Part shown: in pieces, positions 42,513 through 51,762 of the stretch | Layout of the letters: every line of letters starts with the position of its first letter | Numbering within the stretch: position 1 is the stretch's first letter | Assembly: GCA_903935585.1 (NCBI GenBank) | Contig: CAIZSE010000102.1 | Span: 1 to 51,920, forward strand | Origin: an uncultured Burkholderiales bacterium | Lineage (GTDB): Bacteria > Pseudomonadota > Gammaproteobacteria > Burkholderiales > Burkholderiaceae_C | Length of the DNA: 51,920 nucleotides | Reading direction: 5' to 3' | The notes under the pieces: model-generated | Told to the model about the DNA's origin: nothing | What the model saw: the letters and a program-made list of their open reading frames with translations, nothing else | Databases searched by the model: none | Position numbers and translations under genes: made by a program

Positions 42513-43898
42513 TCAGTCCAGACCTCGCACCACCTGCATGGCTTCTTCGATGCGCTCGACCGGGTAGATGGTCAGGCCTGCAAAAGCTTTGTCGCTCTTT
42601 TTGGGCGCATTGGCTTTGGGCACCACCGCCACGGTGTAGCCCAGTTTGGCCGCCTCTTTCAGGCGGTCTTGCCCCCTTGGTGCGGGGCGGACCTCTCCGG
42701 CCAGACCCACTTCGCCAAAAGCGATGAAGCCTTTGGGCAGGGGCTTGCCGCGCAGGCTGCTGGTGATGGCCAGCATCACCGCCAGATCGGCCGCCGGCTC
42801 GCTGATGCGAACCCCCCCCACCGCGTTCACAAAAACGTCCTGGTCCATGCAGGCCACGCCCGCATGGCGGTGCAGCACCGCCAGCAGCATGGCCAGGCGG
42901 TCGCGGTCCAGCCCCACCGACAGCCGGCGCGGGCTGGGGCCGCCGCTGTCCACCAGGGCTTGAATTTCCACCAGCAAGGGGCGCGTGCCCTCCAGCGTCA
43001 CCATCACGCAACTGCCCGGCACGGGTTCGCTGTGCTGGCTCAAAAAGATGGCGCTCGGGTTGCTCACGCCCTTCAGGCCTTTTTCGGTCATGGCAAAAAC
43101 GCCGATTTCGTTGACGGCGCCAAAGCGGTTCTTGATGGCGCGGATCAACCTGAAGTTGGAATGCGTGTCGCCTTCAAAATAAAGCACCGTGTCGACCATG
43201 TGTTCCAGCACGCGGGGGCCGGCCAGGGCGCCTTCTTTGGTGACGTGACCGACCAGCACGATGGTGGTGCCGGTGGATTTGGCGGCGCGGGTCAGGTGGG
43301 CGGCACATTCGCGCACCTGCGCCACCGAACCCGGGGCCGAGGTGAGCTGGTCCGAGTAGACCGTCTGGATCGAGTCGATGATGGCAATGCCGGGTTTGCG
43401 TGCTTGCAGGGTGTGCAAAATCTTTTCCAGCTGGATCTCGGGCAACACCGGCACTTGCGAGTCGGGCATGCCAAGGCGCCGCGAGCGCATGGCCACTTGT
43501 GCGCCGCTTTCTTCGCCCGTCACATACAAGGTGCTCATGCCGCTGCGTTGCAGCGCATCCACCGCCTGCAGCAGCAAGGTGGATTTGCCGATGCCCGGGT
43601 CGCCGCCGATCAGCACCACACCGCCTTCGACCATGCCCCCGCCCAGCACCCGGTCGAGTTCGTCGATGCCGGTCGGGTGGCGGTCAAAGTCGGCTGCTTC
43701 GATGGCAGACAGTGGCAACACCTCGGAGGTGGGGGCCAGCGAGGCGTGCACCGAGCCAAAGCGGTTTTTGACCGCAGCGGGCTCGGTCGAGCCTTCGATC
43801 AGGGTGTTCCAGGCGTTGCAGCTGGGGCATTTGCCCATCCAGCGGGCGCTGGTGCCGCCGCATTCGGTGCAGGTGAAAATCGATTTGTCTTTGGCCAT
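42513..43898 (-). CDS. radA: DNA repair protein RadA
   Basis: This 461-residue protein is a branch-migrating ATPase of recombinational repair. It has a zinc finger (C10, C13, C24, C27), Walker A GGDPGIGKST at 98-107, the RadA-specific KNRFG motif near 252, and a C-terminal Lon-like domain with the SSLRGKPLPKGFIAFGEVGLAGEVR segment. ATG 43898 gives the typical MAKDKSIFTC start. The longer upstream frame is not conserved-looking. Confidence 0.96.
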   Translation of the reverse strand: MAKDKSIFTCTECGGTSARWMGKCPSCNAWNTLIEGSTEPAAVKNRFGSVHASLAPTSEVLPLSAIEAADFDRHPTGIDELDRVLGGGMVEGGVVLIGGDPGIGKSTLLLQAVDALQRSGMSTLYVTGEESGAQVAMRSRRLGMPDSQVPVLPEIQLEKILHTLQARKPGIAIIDSIQTVYSDQLTSAPGSVAQVRECAAHLTRAAKSTGTTIVLVGHVTKEGALAGPRVLEHMVDTVLYFEGDTHSNFRLIRAIKNRFGAVNEIGVFAMTEKGLKGVSNPSAIFLSQHSEPVPGSCVMVTLEGTRPLLVEIQALVDSGGPSPRRLSVGLDRDRLAMLLAVLHRHAGVACMDQDVFVNAVGGVRISEPAADLAVMLAITSSLRGKPLPKGFIAFGEVGLAGEVRPAPRGQDRLKEAAKLGYTVAVVPKANAPKKSDKAFAGLTIYPVERIEEAMQVVRGLD

Positions 43899-43926
43899 GG
43901 GGTGCAAGTGTGCCTGAGCGCTAGGC

Positions 43927-44976
43927 TCAAGCGGTGCGCCAAGCGTGTAAAAAGTTGTGCGTGATTTCAGTGGCCGACAGTGCTTGGCAACCACGCGCGT
44001 TCTGCCCCGCCCAGAGTGGCGAGAAATCGCTGCAGCCTTGGGCTTCGGCAGCGGCGCGCAGCGGCGCCATGTCGGCCGTGGCCAATGGAAAGGCCGGTGC
44101 CACAGGGTTCAATGGGCCTAACTCGCGCATCACGCGGTTGACGATGCCGCGGGCAGGACGACCCGTGAACAGCCGGGTCAGGGCGGTGCTCTGTGATGCA
44201 TCAGATTGCAATGCGGCCCGGTGCAGCGCACTGGTGGTGGCCTCGTGGCTGCACAGATAAGCGGTACCGATTTGCACCGCGGTAGCGCCCAGTGCCCGTG
44301 CCGCCACCACGCCCGCAGCACTGGCGATGCCGCCTGCCGCAATGACGGGCAAATGGGTGGCCTGCACGATCTGTGGCAACAATGAGAAGGTGCCCATCTG
44401 GGTGGCCAAGTCATCGCTGAGAAACATGCCCCGATGGCCCCCGGCTTCCAGGCCCTGGGCAATGATGGCATCGACGCCGTGCGCCTCCAGCCAAAGCGCT
44501 TCAGGCACCGTCGTGGCCGATGACAGCACCACACTGCCCCAGCTTTTGACCCGTGCCATCAAGTCGGCCGACGGCAGTCCGAAGTGGAAACTGACCACTG
44601 CGGGGCGAAAGGCTTCCAGCACATCGGCCGTTTCGTGGTTGAAGGGCACGCGCGTGGCGCTGGTTGCGGCGGTTTCAGGGCTCAAGCCGAAGGATTTGTA
44701 ATAAGGGGCCAGAGCTTTGCGCCAGGCGGCCAGGGCTTGTGCATCGGGTGCGGGGGGCGTGTGGCAAAAAAAGTTGACGTTGTAGGGACCTTGGGTGGCT
44801 TGCTGCAAGGCTTGCAGTTCGCGCTGCAGCTCGGTCGGGCTGAGCATGGCCGCAGGCAGAGAACCCAGCCCGCCAGCTTCGCACACGGCTGCAGCCAGCC
44901 GGTGGTTTTGCGACCCGGCCATTGGGGCTTGCACGACGCAAGGCAAGGTGTTCGGCAATCGGCTGAGTGCGTTCAT
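43927..44976 (-). CDS. Nitronate monooxygenase family protein
   Basis: This 349-residue FMN-dependent protein has the TIM-barrel fold of the 2-nitropropane dioxygenase family. Visible are VVQAPMAGSQNHRLAAAVCEAGGLGSLP at the start, IAQGLEAGGHRG with the catalytic-type histidine, and VIAAGGIASAAGV and LGATAVQIGTAYL for phosphate binding. It oxidises nitronates such as propionate-3-nitronate. It lies 29 bp upstream of radA on the same strand. Confidence 0.88.
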   Translation of the reverse strand: MNALSRLPNTLPCVVQAPMAGSQNHRLAAAVCEAGGLGSLPAAMLSPTELQRELQALQQATQGPYNVNFFCHTPPAPDAQALAAWRKALAPYYKSFGLSPETAATSATRVPFNHETADVLEAFRPAVVSFHFGLPSADLMARVKSWGSVVLSSATTVPEALWLEAHGVDAIIAQGLEAGGHRGMFLSDDLATQMGTFSLLPQIVQATHLPVIAAGGIASAAGVVAARALGATAVQIGTAYLCSHEATTSALHRAALQSDASQSTALTRLFTGRPARGIVNRVMRELGPLNPVAPAFPLATADMAPLRAAAEAQGCSDFSPLWAGQNARGCQALSATEITHNFLHAWRTA

Positions 44977-44986
44977 GGTGCAGTCT

Positions 44987-46018
44987 TCATTGTTGAGGTC
45001 GCAGGGTCTGGATCAGCCGGACCAGATCAGCCGCCATTTTTTCTTTGGCCGAAGGATCAGAGCCTGTCCATGAGAAGGTGGTGTGGTCGGCGCCATAGGT
45101 CAGCATTTTTCGGTCGATGGGGCCCTGAAAAATGCCGTGTGCGGCATGGTCGTAAAACCAAATGTCGATGTCTGCGCCTTTCATTTTGAGGCGTTGCATC
45201 CAGTCGATCGGTTTTTCTGTGAGGTCTGTCGGGTGATCACGCCCATTGCAAAGTTGCGCGTTGCCTGGAGGTATTTCGCGGCTTGGTGGCCGGTTGACCC
45301 GGCAACTTTCCTGGCGCAGCCACATCCAGTCTTCTTGGTGTTTCCCGCCATAGTTGTCGAGTTTGCCAAAGATGAGCCGCACGGGCACAGCCACAGTGTC
45401 TGGCAGGCCGATGCCCATGCCGGGCAGGCCCTCTGGGACGACAGCCCGAACATGTTCCGGACTCACCACGCTGGCGAGGTTGGCGACGACCGCCGCCCCG
45501 TTTGAGACCCCTTGCAAAAAGATGGCACGGTTATCGATCTTGTCGCTCTGTGTCAAGGCCCATTCGTAAGCGCCTAGGGTGGCTTTGTAGATCATGCGTT
45601 GGCGTGATTCATTGGTCGCCTGTGAACCCCAGAAGGGGTAGCCTTGGTAAAAGCCATTCAGGTGGTAAGCGTCAAACACCAGTGTGGCGATGTCGTGTTT
45701 GTGCAGCGCTGCAGCCAAGTTGCGTTCGAGCATGCCCAATCCGCCCCCACCATGCGCGATGATGACCAGCGGTGGCTTTGTCGGTAATGGGCTGCCGTTC
45801 CAGCGGGAAGGCACTTTGAGCTGGACGGATTTGTGGCACGGGTCAAATGGTGCCAATGGCCCTTTGACAGTATGAAAACGGGGTCGGATTTGCACCAGCT
45901 CTGCGACGTTTTCTGGCGCAGGATGGCAGTCAGACGGGGTCTGTGCAGCACTGCACAGGCTGATCAGACCGAGGCATGCGGCCAAAGGCCAATTGGTCAG
46001 GCGTCGCGGGCGGGTCAT
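44987..46018 (-). CDS. Alpha/beta hydrolase (dienelactone hydrolase-like)
   Basis: This 343-residue exported protein has a signal peptide ending LCSAAQT. The alpha/beta hydrolase elements are an oxyanion AHGGGGLG, the nucleophile serine in LQGVSNGAAV, an aspartate in FGKLDNYGG, and the histidine in YDHAAHGIF. GGAG upstream supports ATG 46018; the frame runs on to 46237 but into the hpaR region. Four cysteines suggest periplasmic disulfides. It is divergent from hpaR, but esterase function in that pathway is not shown. Substrate unknown. Confidence 0.8.
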   Translation of the reverse strand: MTRPRRLTNWPLAACLGLISLCSAAQTPSDCHPAPENVAELVQIRPRFHTVKGPLAPFDPCHKSVQLKVPSRWNGSPLPTKPPLVIIAHGGGGLGMLERNLAAALHKHDIATLVFDAYHLNGFYQGYPFWGSQATNESRQRMIYKATLGAYEWALTQSDKIDNRAIFLQGVSNGAAVVANLASVVSPEHVRAVVPEGLPGMGIGLPDTVAVPVRLIFGKLDNYGGKHQEDWMWLRQESCRVNRPPSREIPPGNAQLCNGRDHPTDLTEKPIDWMQRLKMKGADIDIWFYDHAAHGIFQGPIDRKMLTYGADHTTFSWTGSDPSAKEKMAADLVRLIQTLRPQQ

Positions 46019-46117
46019 GGGGTCTCCGGGGTTGAGGCATCTTATGAGAAAAGTCTTGCAGGGGGATACAGACCACAGTTGTTCAGTAAAAACCCGCATG
46101 TCAACTCGGGTGAATTC

Positions 46118-46133
46118 ATTTAACATGTTAAAT
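46118..46133. promoter_or_regulatory. Perfect 16-bp palindrome, probable HpaR operator
   Basis: ATTTAACATGTTAAAT is a perfect palindrome ending two bases before the hpaR ATG. MarR-family repressors typically bind palindromes of this size. TAACAT at 46121-46126 may double as the -10 element, which would put transcription start at the ATG and give a leaderless mRNA. Binding by HpaR is inferred. Confidence 0.7.
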
Positions 46134-46135
46134 AA

Positions 46136-46627
46136 ATGACCACCAAGCCTTCTTTTGTGCACCGCAACTTGCCTCGCCTCTTGCTTGAAGCCCGAGAGGC
46201 GGTGATGTTGCATACCCGACCCGCCTTGCGTGAGCATGGTCTGTCAGACCAGCAGTGGCGGGTGTTGCGGGTGTTGGGCGAACATGCCGATGAGCAAGGG
46301 GGCATCGAAACCGGGCGGGTGGCCCGTGAAGCCTATTTGCTCGGTCCCAGCCTGACGGGTGTGTTGGCCCGCATGGAACGCGATGGCTTGATTGAACGCC
46401 GGCGCTGCCCGCAAGACGCCCGCCGCAGCGTGGTGCGTGCCACGGCAGACGGGTTGGCCAAAGTGCAGGCCTTGTCGCAAACCATCGAAGCGCATTACGT
46501 TTGGATGGGGCAGCACTTGGGCAAGGCAAGTCTCACAGCCTTGTATGACTTGCTGGACAAAGTGATTGCGTTGGAAATACCCGATGCAGGTGCCACAGCA
46601 CCGGCATCCGAGAACTCAGAGGAATAA
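46136..46627 (+). CDS. hpaR: Homoprotocatechuate operon repressor HpaR (MarR family)
   Basis: This 163-residue MarR-type winged helix protein starts KPSFVHRNLPRLLLEAREAVM, the typical HpaR beginning, and has the LSDQQWRVLRVL and RDGLIERRRCPQDARRS wing region. HpaR represses the homoprotocatechuate genes and responds to aromatic inducers. It is the first gene of the hpa operon, and a perfect palindrome abuts its start, indicating autoregulation. Confidence 0.92.
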   Translation: MTTKPSFVHRNLPRLLLEAREAVMLHTRPALREHGLSDQQWRVLRVLGEHADEQGGIETGRVAREAYLLGPSLTGVLARMERDGLIERRRCPQDARRSVVRATADGLAKVQALSQTIEAHYVWMGQHLGKASLTALYDLLDKVIALEIPDAGATAPASENSEE

Positions 46628-46630
46628 GCG

Positions 46631-47287
46631 ATGCAACCCCCGAATACGCCAACACGATCCTGGCAACCACAGGGCACGGTCTACGGCACCTTGCTCAACT
46701 TTCGCCGTGAATGGGACTTGTGGTCACCTCGAATGACGCAAGACCCGTACAAGGCTGCGCCCAAAGCACCTGTGCTGTACGTCAAGACGGCCAATACCTT
46801 CAGCCCCGTTGGGCATGACCTGTTGTTGCAAGATGGTGTGACCGAGGTGGACATTGGCGCCACGCTGGGGCTGGTCATCGGTGACGGCGGCCAAGTGGTC
46901 GGTGTCGCGCTGATGTGCGACTGGTCTGTGCCCCACACGAGCTATTACCGACCCCCCGTCAAGTTCCGTTGCCGCGATGCTTATCTGGCCTTGCCCGAGC
47001 AAGTCACAGCCTGCGCAGGTGTCGAGCCTTGGGAGGATTTGACAATCGACATTCGCCGCAATGGCGAGCGGGTGCAAACCCTTCAGATGGCTGAGTTGGT
47101 ACGCCCCATGTCGCAACTGCTGGCCGATGTGGGCGAGTTCATGAGCTTGCAACCGGGCGATGTGCTGATGGTCGGTACCGACTGTCTGGAGGACGGCACA
47201 CGCCCGCGCGCCAAAGCCGGTGACCACGTCGAAATCACTGCACCGGGTTTGTACCCTGTGTCGGTTCAAGTCGGAGCAGCGCCATGA
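46631..47287 (+). CDS. hpaG1: HpaG1, N-terminal-type OPET decarboxylase/HHDD isomerase
   Basis: This 218-residue FAH-fold protein corresponds to the first half of the bifunctional enzyme HpaG, which decarboxylates 5-oxo-pent-3-ene-1,2,5-tricarboxylate and isomerises the product. Seen are GTVYGTLLNFRREWDL, YVKTANTFSPVG and VDIGATLGLVIGDG. The gene starts three bases after hpaR. In other bacteria both halves are one protein; here they are separate genes. Confidence 0.9.
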   Translation: MQPPNTPTRSWQPQGTVYGTLLNFRREWDLWSPRMTQDPYKAAPKAPVLYVKTANTFSPVGHDLLLQDGVTEVDIGATLGLVIGDGGQVVGVALMCDWSVPHTSYYRPPVKFRCRDAYLALPEQVTACAGVEPWEDLTIDIRRNGERVQTLQMAELVRPMSQLLADVGEFMSLQPGDVLMVGTDCLEDGTRPRAKAGDHVEITAPGLYPVSVQVGAAP

Positions 47288-48054
47288 AGCACGCACGCAT
47301 CGCCTGGTCGGGCGCCATCCAGCAAGCCATCGAGTCCGATGGCCAGTTGATCATCACCCAAGGTCCGCACAAAGGTCGCCGTGTGGGGTTTGACGATGTC
47401 GTCTGGTTGCCGCCGCTGGCCCCTGTGCCGATGGCACGCACCGTGATCGCTCTGGGCTTGAACTACGCCGACCATGCCAAAGAGCTGGCCTTCAAGGCCC
47501 CCGAAGAACCGCTGGCTTTCATGAAGGGCGAGGCCGCCCTGATCGGCCACAAGGCCTTCACCCAGCGCCCTGCCGATGTGAAATACATGCACTACGAATG
47601 CGAACTGGCCGTGGTGATCGGACGCACGGCCCGCCACGTCAAAAAGTCCGACGCCTACGACCACGTGGCCGGCTACACCGTGGCCAACGACTACGCCATC
47701 CGCGACTACCTTGAAAACTGGTACCGACCCAACCTGCGCGTGAAAAACCGCGACACCTGCACACCCATAGGCCCCTGGCTGGTCGATGCCGCCGATGTGC
47801 CCAATCCCATGGCGCTCAAATTGCAGACCACCGTCAACGGCCAGATCACGCAAAGCGGCTCGACCGCCGACATGATTTTTGATGTGCCCACGCTGATCGA
47901 ATACTTCAGCAGCTTCATGACGCTCAACCCCGGCGATTTGATATTGACCGGTACGCCCGACGGCATCGTCGACTGTCAGCCGGGCGACGTGATCGTCACC
48001 GAGATCGACGGCATCGGCGCCCTGATCAACACCATTGTGAAAGCACAGCCATGA
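47284..48054 (+). CDS. hpaG2: HpaG2, C-terminal-type OPET decarboxylase/HHDD isomerase
   Basis: This 256-residue FAH-family protein is the second half of the HpaG pair. Motifs are ALGLNYADHAKEL, the metal-binding HYECELAVVIGR, the NDYAIRDYLENWYRPN segment and LTGTPDGIVD. The ATG overlaps the hpaG1 stop as ATGA, so the two are translationally coupled. Together they form 2-hydroxyhepta-2,4-diene-1,7-dioate. Confidence 0.92.
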   Translation: MKHARIAWSGAIQQAIESDGQLIITQGPHKGRRVGFDDVVWLPPLAPVPMARTVIALGLNYADHAKELAFKAPEEPLAFMKGEAALIGHKAFTQRPADVKYMHYECELAVVIGRTARHVKKSDAYDHVAGYTVANDYAIRDYLENWYRPNLRVKNRDTCTPIGPWLVDAADVPNPMALKLQTTVNGQITQSGSTADMIFDVPTLIEYFSSFMTLNPGDLILTGTPDGIVDCQPGDVIVTEIDGIGALINTIVKAQP

Positions 48055-49520
48055 AAATCGACCACCTGATCAACGGCCAGCGTGTCGCTGGCAGCGACTA
48101 CTTCGAAACCCGCAACCCCGCCACGCAAGAGGTGCTGGCCGAAGTGGCTTCGGGGGGGCAGGCCGAGGTGAACGCCGCTGTGGCCGCCGCCAAAGCCGCC
48201 TTCCCAAAGTGGGCGGCCACACCCGCCACAGAGCGCGCCAAGATCATGCACAAGCTCGGTGACCTGATCGCCCAGCACGTGCCTGAAATTGCGGAGACCG
48301 AAACTCGGGACTGCGGCCAGACCATCAGCCAGACGGGTAAGCAGCTGGTGCCGCGTGCGGCCGACAACTTCCATTACTTTGCCGAGATGTGCACCCGCGT
48401 GGACGGCCACACCTACCCCACGCCCACGCACCTGAACTACACGCTGTTTCACCCGGTGGGCGTGTGCGCCCTGATCTCGCCGTGGAACGTGCCCTTCATG
48501 ACCGCGACCTGGAAAGTCGCGCCATGCCTGGCCTTTGGCAACACCGCCGTGCTCAAGATGAGCGAGCTCTCCCCCTTGTCGGCAGCGCGGCTGGGTGAGC
48601 TGGCTTTGGAGGCCGGTGTGCCCGCAGGCGTGCTCAACCTGGTGCATGGCTACGGCAAGCAAGCGGGCGAGCCGCTGGTGTCACACCGCGATGTGCGCGC
48701 CATCAGCTTCACGGGATCTACCGCCACGGGCAACCACATCGTGCAAAGCGCGGGTTTGAAAAAGTTCAGCATGGAGCTCGGTGGCAAAAGCCCCTTTGTT
48801 ATTTTTGAAGACGCCGACCTGGACCGCGCGCTCGATGCGGCCTTGTTCATGATCTTCAGCAACAACGGCGAACGGTGCACTGCGGGCAGCCGCATCCTGG
48901 TGCAGCAAAGCATCTATGCCGACTTTGCCGCCAAGTTCGCCGAGCGCGCCAAACGCATCACCGTGGGCGACCCGCTGGATGAAAAAACCACCGTCGGCCC
49001 CATGATCAGCCAGGCCCATCTGGCCAAGGTGCGCAGCTACATCGAGCTGGGCCCCAAAGAGGGCGCCACGCTGTTGTGCGGGGGGCTTGATCAGCCGTCT
49101 TATGCGGCCGCCTTGCCGGAGCATGTGCGCCATGGCAACTTCGTCTGGCCCACGGTGTTTGCCGACGTCGACAACCGCATGCGCATCGCCCAGGAAGAAA
49201 TTTTCGGACCCGTGGCCTGTCTGATCCCCTTCAAGGACGAGGCCGATGCCATTCAGAAGGCCAACGACATTGAATACGGCCTGTCCAGCTATGTGTGGAC
49301 CGAAAACATCGGCCGCGCGCACCGCGTGGCCGCCGCCGTCGAGGCGGGCATGTGCTTCGTCAACAGCCAGAACGTGCGCGACCTGCGCCAGCCTTTCGGC
49401 GGCACCAAGGCCAGCGGTACGGGGCGCGAAGGCGGCACCTGGAGCTACGAAGTGTTTTGCGAACCCAAAAACGTGGCGGTGTCGATGGGCAGCCACCACA
49501 TACCGCACTGGGGAGTTTGA
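48051..49520 (+). CDS. hpaE: 5-carboxymethyl-2-hydroxymuconate semialdehyde dehydrogenase
   Basis: This 489-residue NAD-dependent aldehyde dehydrogenase oxidises the semialdehyde produced by ring cleavage. The fold's motifs are SPWNVPFM, the general-base glutamate in MELGGKSP near 242, and the nucleophile cysteine in NNGERCTAGSR near 276. The last part (DLRQPFGGTKASGTGREGG) is typical of HpaE. The start overlaps the hpaG2 stop as ATGA. Confidence 0.93.
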   Translation: MKIDHLINGQRVAGSDYFETRNPATQEVLAEVASGGQAEVNAAVAAAKAAFPKWAATPATERAKIMHKLGDLIAQHVPEIAETETRDCGQTISQTGKQLVPRAADNFHYFAEMCTRVDGHTYPTPTHLNYTLFHPVGVCALISPWNVPFMTATWKVAPCLAFGNTAVLKMSELSPLSAARLGELALEAGVPAGVLNLVHGYGKQAGEPLVSHRDVRAISFTGSTATGNHIVQSAGLKKFSMELGGKSPFVIFEDADLDRALDAALFMIFSNNGERCTAGSRILVQQSIYADFAAKFAERAKRITVGDPLDEKTTVGPMISQAHLAKVRSYIELGPKEGATLLCGGLDQPSYAAALPEHVRHGNFVWPTVFADVDNRMRIAQEEIFGPVACLIPFKDEADAIQKANDIEYGLSSYVWTENIGRAHRVAAAVEAGMCFVNSQNVRDLRQPFGGTKASGTGREGGTWSYEVFCEPKNVAVSMGSHHIPHWGV

Positions 49521-49522
49521 CC

Positions 49523-50449
49523 ATGGGACAACTTGCACTCGCCGCCAAGATCACCCACGTACCGAGCATGTACTTGAGTGAGATTCCGGGACCACGTTTT
49601 GGCACCCGCCAAAGCGCGATCGATGGCCACCTTGAAATCAGCCGCCGTTGCCGCGCCATGGGCGTGGACACGCTGGTGGTGTTTGACACGCACTGGCTGG
49701 TCAACGCGGGTTACCACATCAACTGCGGACCGCATTTCAAGGGCGTCTACACCAGCAACGAGTTGCCGCACTTCATCAGCAACATGCCATTCGAGTCGCC
49801 GGGAAATCCGGCCTTGGGCCATTTGCTGGCCCAGGTGTGCAACGAACACGGCGTGGAAACCCTGGCGCACGATGCCACCACTTTGCAGCCCGAATACGGC
49901 ACGCTGGTGCCCCTGCGCTACATGAACGAAGACCAGCACTTCAAGGTGGTGTCGGTGTCGGCGCTGTGCACCTCGCATTACCTCAACGACAGCGCCCGAC
50001 TGGGTTGGGCCATGCGCCGCGCGGTGGAACAGCATTACGACGGCAAGGTGGCTTTTTTGGCCAGCGGCTCACTCAGCCACCGCTTTGCCCAAAACGGCCT
50101 GGCCCCCGAATTTGCCCACAAGATCTGGAGCCCTTTTCTGGAAAAGCTGGACGAGCAGGTGCTGCGCATGTGGGACAACCGCGAGTGGACAGCCTTTTGC
50201 GAGATGCTGCCCGAGTACGCCAGCAAGGGCCACGGCGAGGGCTTCATGCACGACACCGCCATGTTGTTGGGCGCTTTGGGCTGGACCGGCTATGACGGCG
50301 GGGTGGACATCGTCACGCCGTACTTCGGTGCATCGGGCACAGGCCAGCTGAATGCGATTTTTGAAGTCACACCGCAAAGCGGCCAGCACATTCCGGCGGC
50401 GCAGGCCAGCAGCGCGCAGGCCTACACCCCCGTCAGCACGAGGCTTTGA
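49523..50449 (+). CDS. hpaD: Homoprotocatechuate 2,3-dioxygenase
   Basis: This 308-residue type III extradiol dioxygenase (LigB fold, single subunit) opens the 3,4-dihydroxyphenylacetate ring with Fe(II) or Mn(II). Landmarks are KITHVPSMYLSE with H12, VFDTHWLVNAGYH, ASGSLSHRFAQNG, and GHGEGFMHDTAMLL. ATG 49523 follows the hpaE stop by two bases. It is a second LigB-fold enzyme, distinct from the ligAB pair at 25.6-26.8 kb. Confidence 0.93.
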   Translation: MGQLALAAKITHVPSMYLSEIPGPRFGTRQSAIDGHLEISRRCRAMGVDTLVVFDTHWLVNAGYHINCGPHFKGVYTSNELPHFISNMPFESPGNPALGHLLAQVCNEHGVETLAHDATTLQPEYGTLVPLRYMNEDQHFKVVSVSALCTSHYLNDSARLGWAMRRAVEQHYDGKVAFLASGSLSHRFAQNGLAPEFAHKIWSPFLEKLDEQVLRMWDNREWTAFCEMLPEYASKGHGEGFMHDTAMLLGALGWTGYDGGVDIVTPYFGASGTGQLNAIFEVTPQSGQHIPAAQASSAQAYTPVSTRL

Positions 50450-50451
50450 CC

Positions 50452-50907
50452 ATGCCGCATCTTGTGATTCTTTACACCGCTCAGCTGGACGCTGAATTGA
50501 ACATGACCACCTTGTGCCGCCAGATGGCCGATGCCATGTGCCGCGTGAACGACGAGGACGGCAAGCCCGTCTTTCCCACGGGCGGTGTCCGTGTGCTGGC
50601 TTATCCTGCGGCGCATTACGCCGTGGCCGATGGGGGTGCTGCGGGACGCGCAGCGGGCCAGTTCGACGAGAACCCCCATGGGGGTTCGGGCGATTACGCT
50701 TTCGTGTACCTGAACGTGCGCATGGGCCGAGGCCGCAGCGAGGCCACGCAGCAACGTGCGGGCGACACACTGACCGAGGTCGCCAAGGCTTTTTTTGCCC
50801 CCGCCATGGCCCGGCGTCACATCGGCATCACGCTGCAAATCGATGTGGGCCCGGAAGTGTTTGACGCCAAGTACAGCAACATCCACCCGCTTTTCAACAA
50901 GGCCTGA
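50452..50907 (+). CDS. hpaF: 5-carboxymethyl-2-hydroxymuconate delta-isomerase
   Basis: This 151-residue tautomerase-family enzyme converts 5-carboxymethyl-2-hydroxymuconate to its 2-oxo isomer. ATG 50452 makes proline the second residue (MPHLVILYT); after Met removal this is the catalytic base of the family. The RVLAYPAAHYAVADG and FVYLNVRMGRGR segments fit CHMI. It follows hpaD by two bases. Confidence 0.92.
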   Translation: MPHLVILYTAQLDAELNMTTLCRQMADAMCRVNDEDGKPVFPTGGVRVLAYPAAHYAVADGGAAGRAAGQFDENPHGGSGDYAFVYLNVRMGRGRSEATQQRAGDTLTEVAKAFFAPAMARRHIGITLQIDVGPEVFDAKYSNIHPLFNKA

Positions 50908-50910
50908 GTT

Positions 50911-51732
50911 ATGTCCGTGTTCACCGAAGACCAGATCCAGCAGCTCGCCCACGAGCTCAACCAGTCTGAAAAATCGCGCGTGCAGATCATGCATTTTTCA
51001 GGGCGTTTTGCGGGCATGACGATCGAAGACGGTTACCGCATCAACCGCGCCTGGATGCAGATCAAATTGGCCGAGGGGCGCAGCCTGATCGGCCACAAGA
51101 TTGGGCTGACCAGCCGCGCCATGCAGGTCTCCAGCCAGATCGATGAGCCCGACTACGGCACGCTGCTCGATGACATGCGTTACGACTGCACGCCAGGGCA
51201 GGTGCTGGACATTCCTTTCACCCACTTCATCGCGCCGCGTGTCGAGGTCGAGCTGGCCTTTGTGCTCAAGCAAGAATTGCGCGGTCCTCATGTGACCGTG
51301 CAGCAGGTGCTGGAAGCCACCGACTACGTGACCCCCGCGGTCGAGATCATCGATGCGCGCATTGAACAGTTCGACCGCCACACCAAGCTGATGCGCAAGG
51401 TGTACGACACCATCAGCGACAACGCCGCCAATGCGGGCATCGTGCTGGGCGCTAAACGGGTCGATCCGCACACCACCGACTTGCCCTGGTGCGGCGCCAT
51501 CTTGCGACAAAACGGGGTGGTCGAAGAAACCGGACTGGCCGCTGGCGTGCAGGGGCACCCGGCAGTCGGCATCGCCTGGCTGGCCAACAAACTCGCACCC
51601 TGGGGCGAGCACCTGCAGGCGGGCGAGATCGTGTTGGCGGGCTCGTTCACCAAACCAGCACCCGCTAAAGTGGGGGATGTGTTCGATGTGGACTACGGGC
51701 CATTGGGCAAGCTGGAGTTTCGGTTTGTTTGA
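50911..51732 (+). CDS. hpaH: 2-oxo-hept-3-ene-1,7-dioate hydratase
   Basis: This 273-residue hydratase is related to MhpD. It adds water to 2-oxo-hept-3-ene-1,7-dioate. Family segments are [25 protein letters not shown] (metal glutamates), and [15 protein letters not shown], with the N-terminal helix [15 protein letters not shown]. It starts three bases after hpaF and completes the run before the aldolase. Confidence 0.94.
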   Translation: MSVFTEDQIQQLAHELNQSEKSRVQIMHFSGRFAGMTIEDGYRINRAWMQIKLAEGRSLIGHKIGLTSRAMQVSSQIDEPDYGTLLDDMRYDCTPGQVLDIPFTHFIAPRVEVELAFVLKQELRGPHVTVQQVLEATDYVTPAVEIIDARIEQFDRHTKLMRKVYDTISDNAANAGIVLGAKRVDPHTTDLPWCGAILRQNGVVEETGLAAGVQGHPAVGIAWLANKLAPWGEHLQAGEIVLAGSFTKPAPAKVGDVFDVDYGPLGKLEFRFV

Positions 51733-51762
51733 TGCCTTGTCTTTGCCGTGCACGAGCGGGAA

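Noticed and set aside
42495-43964. 489-codon open frame on the plus strand
   Set aside because: Antisense to radA, whose motifs are complete; the composition is that of a shadow frame.
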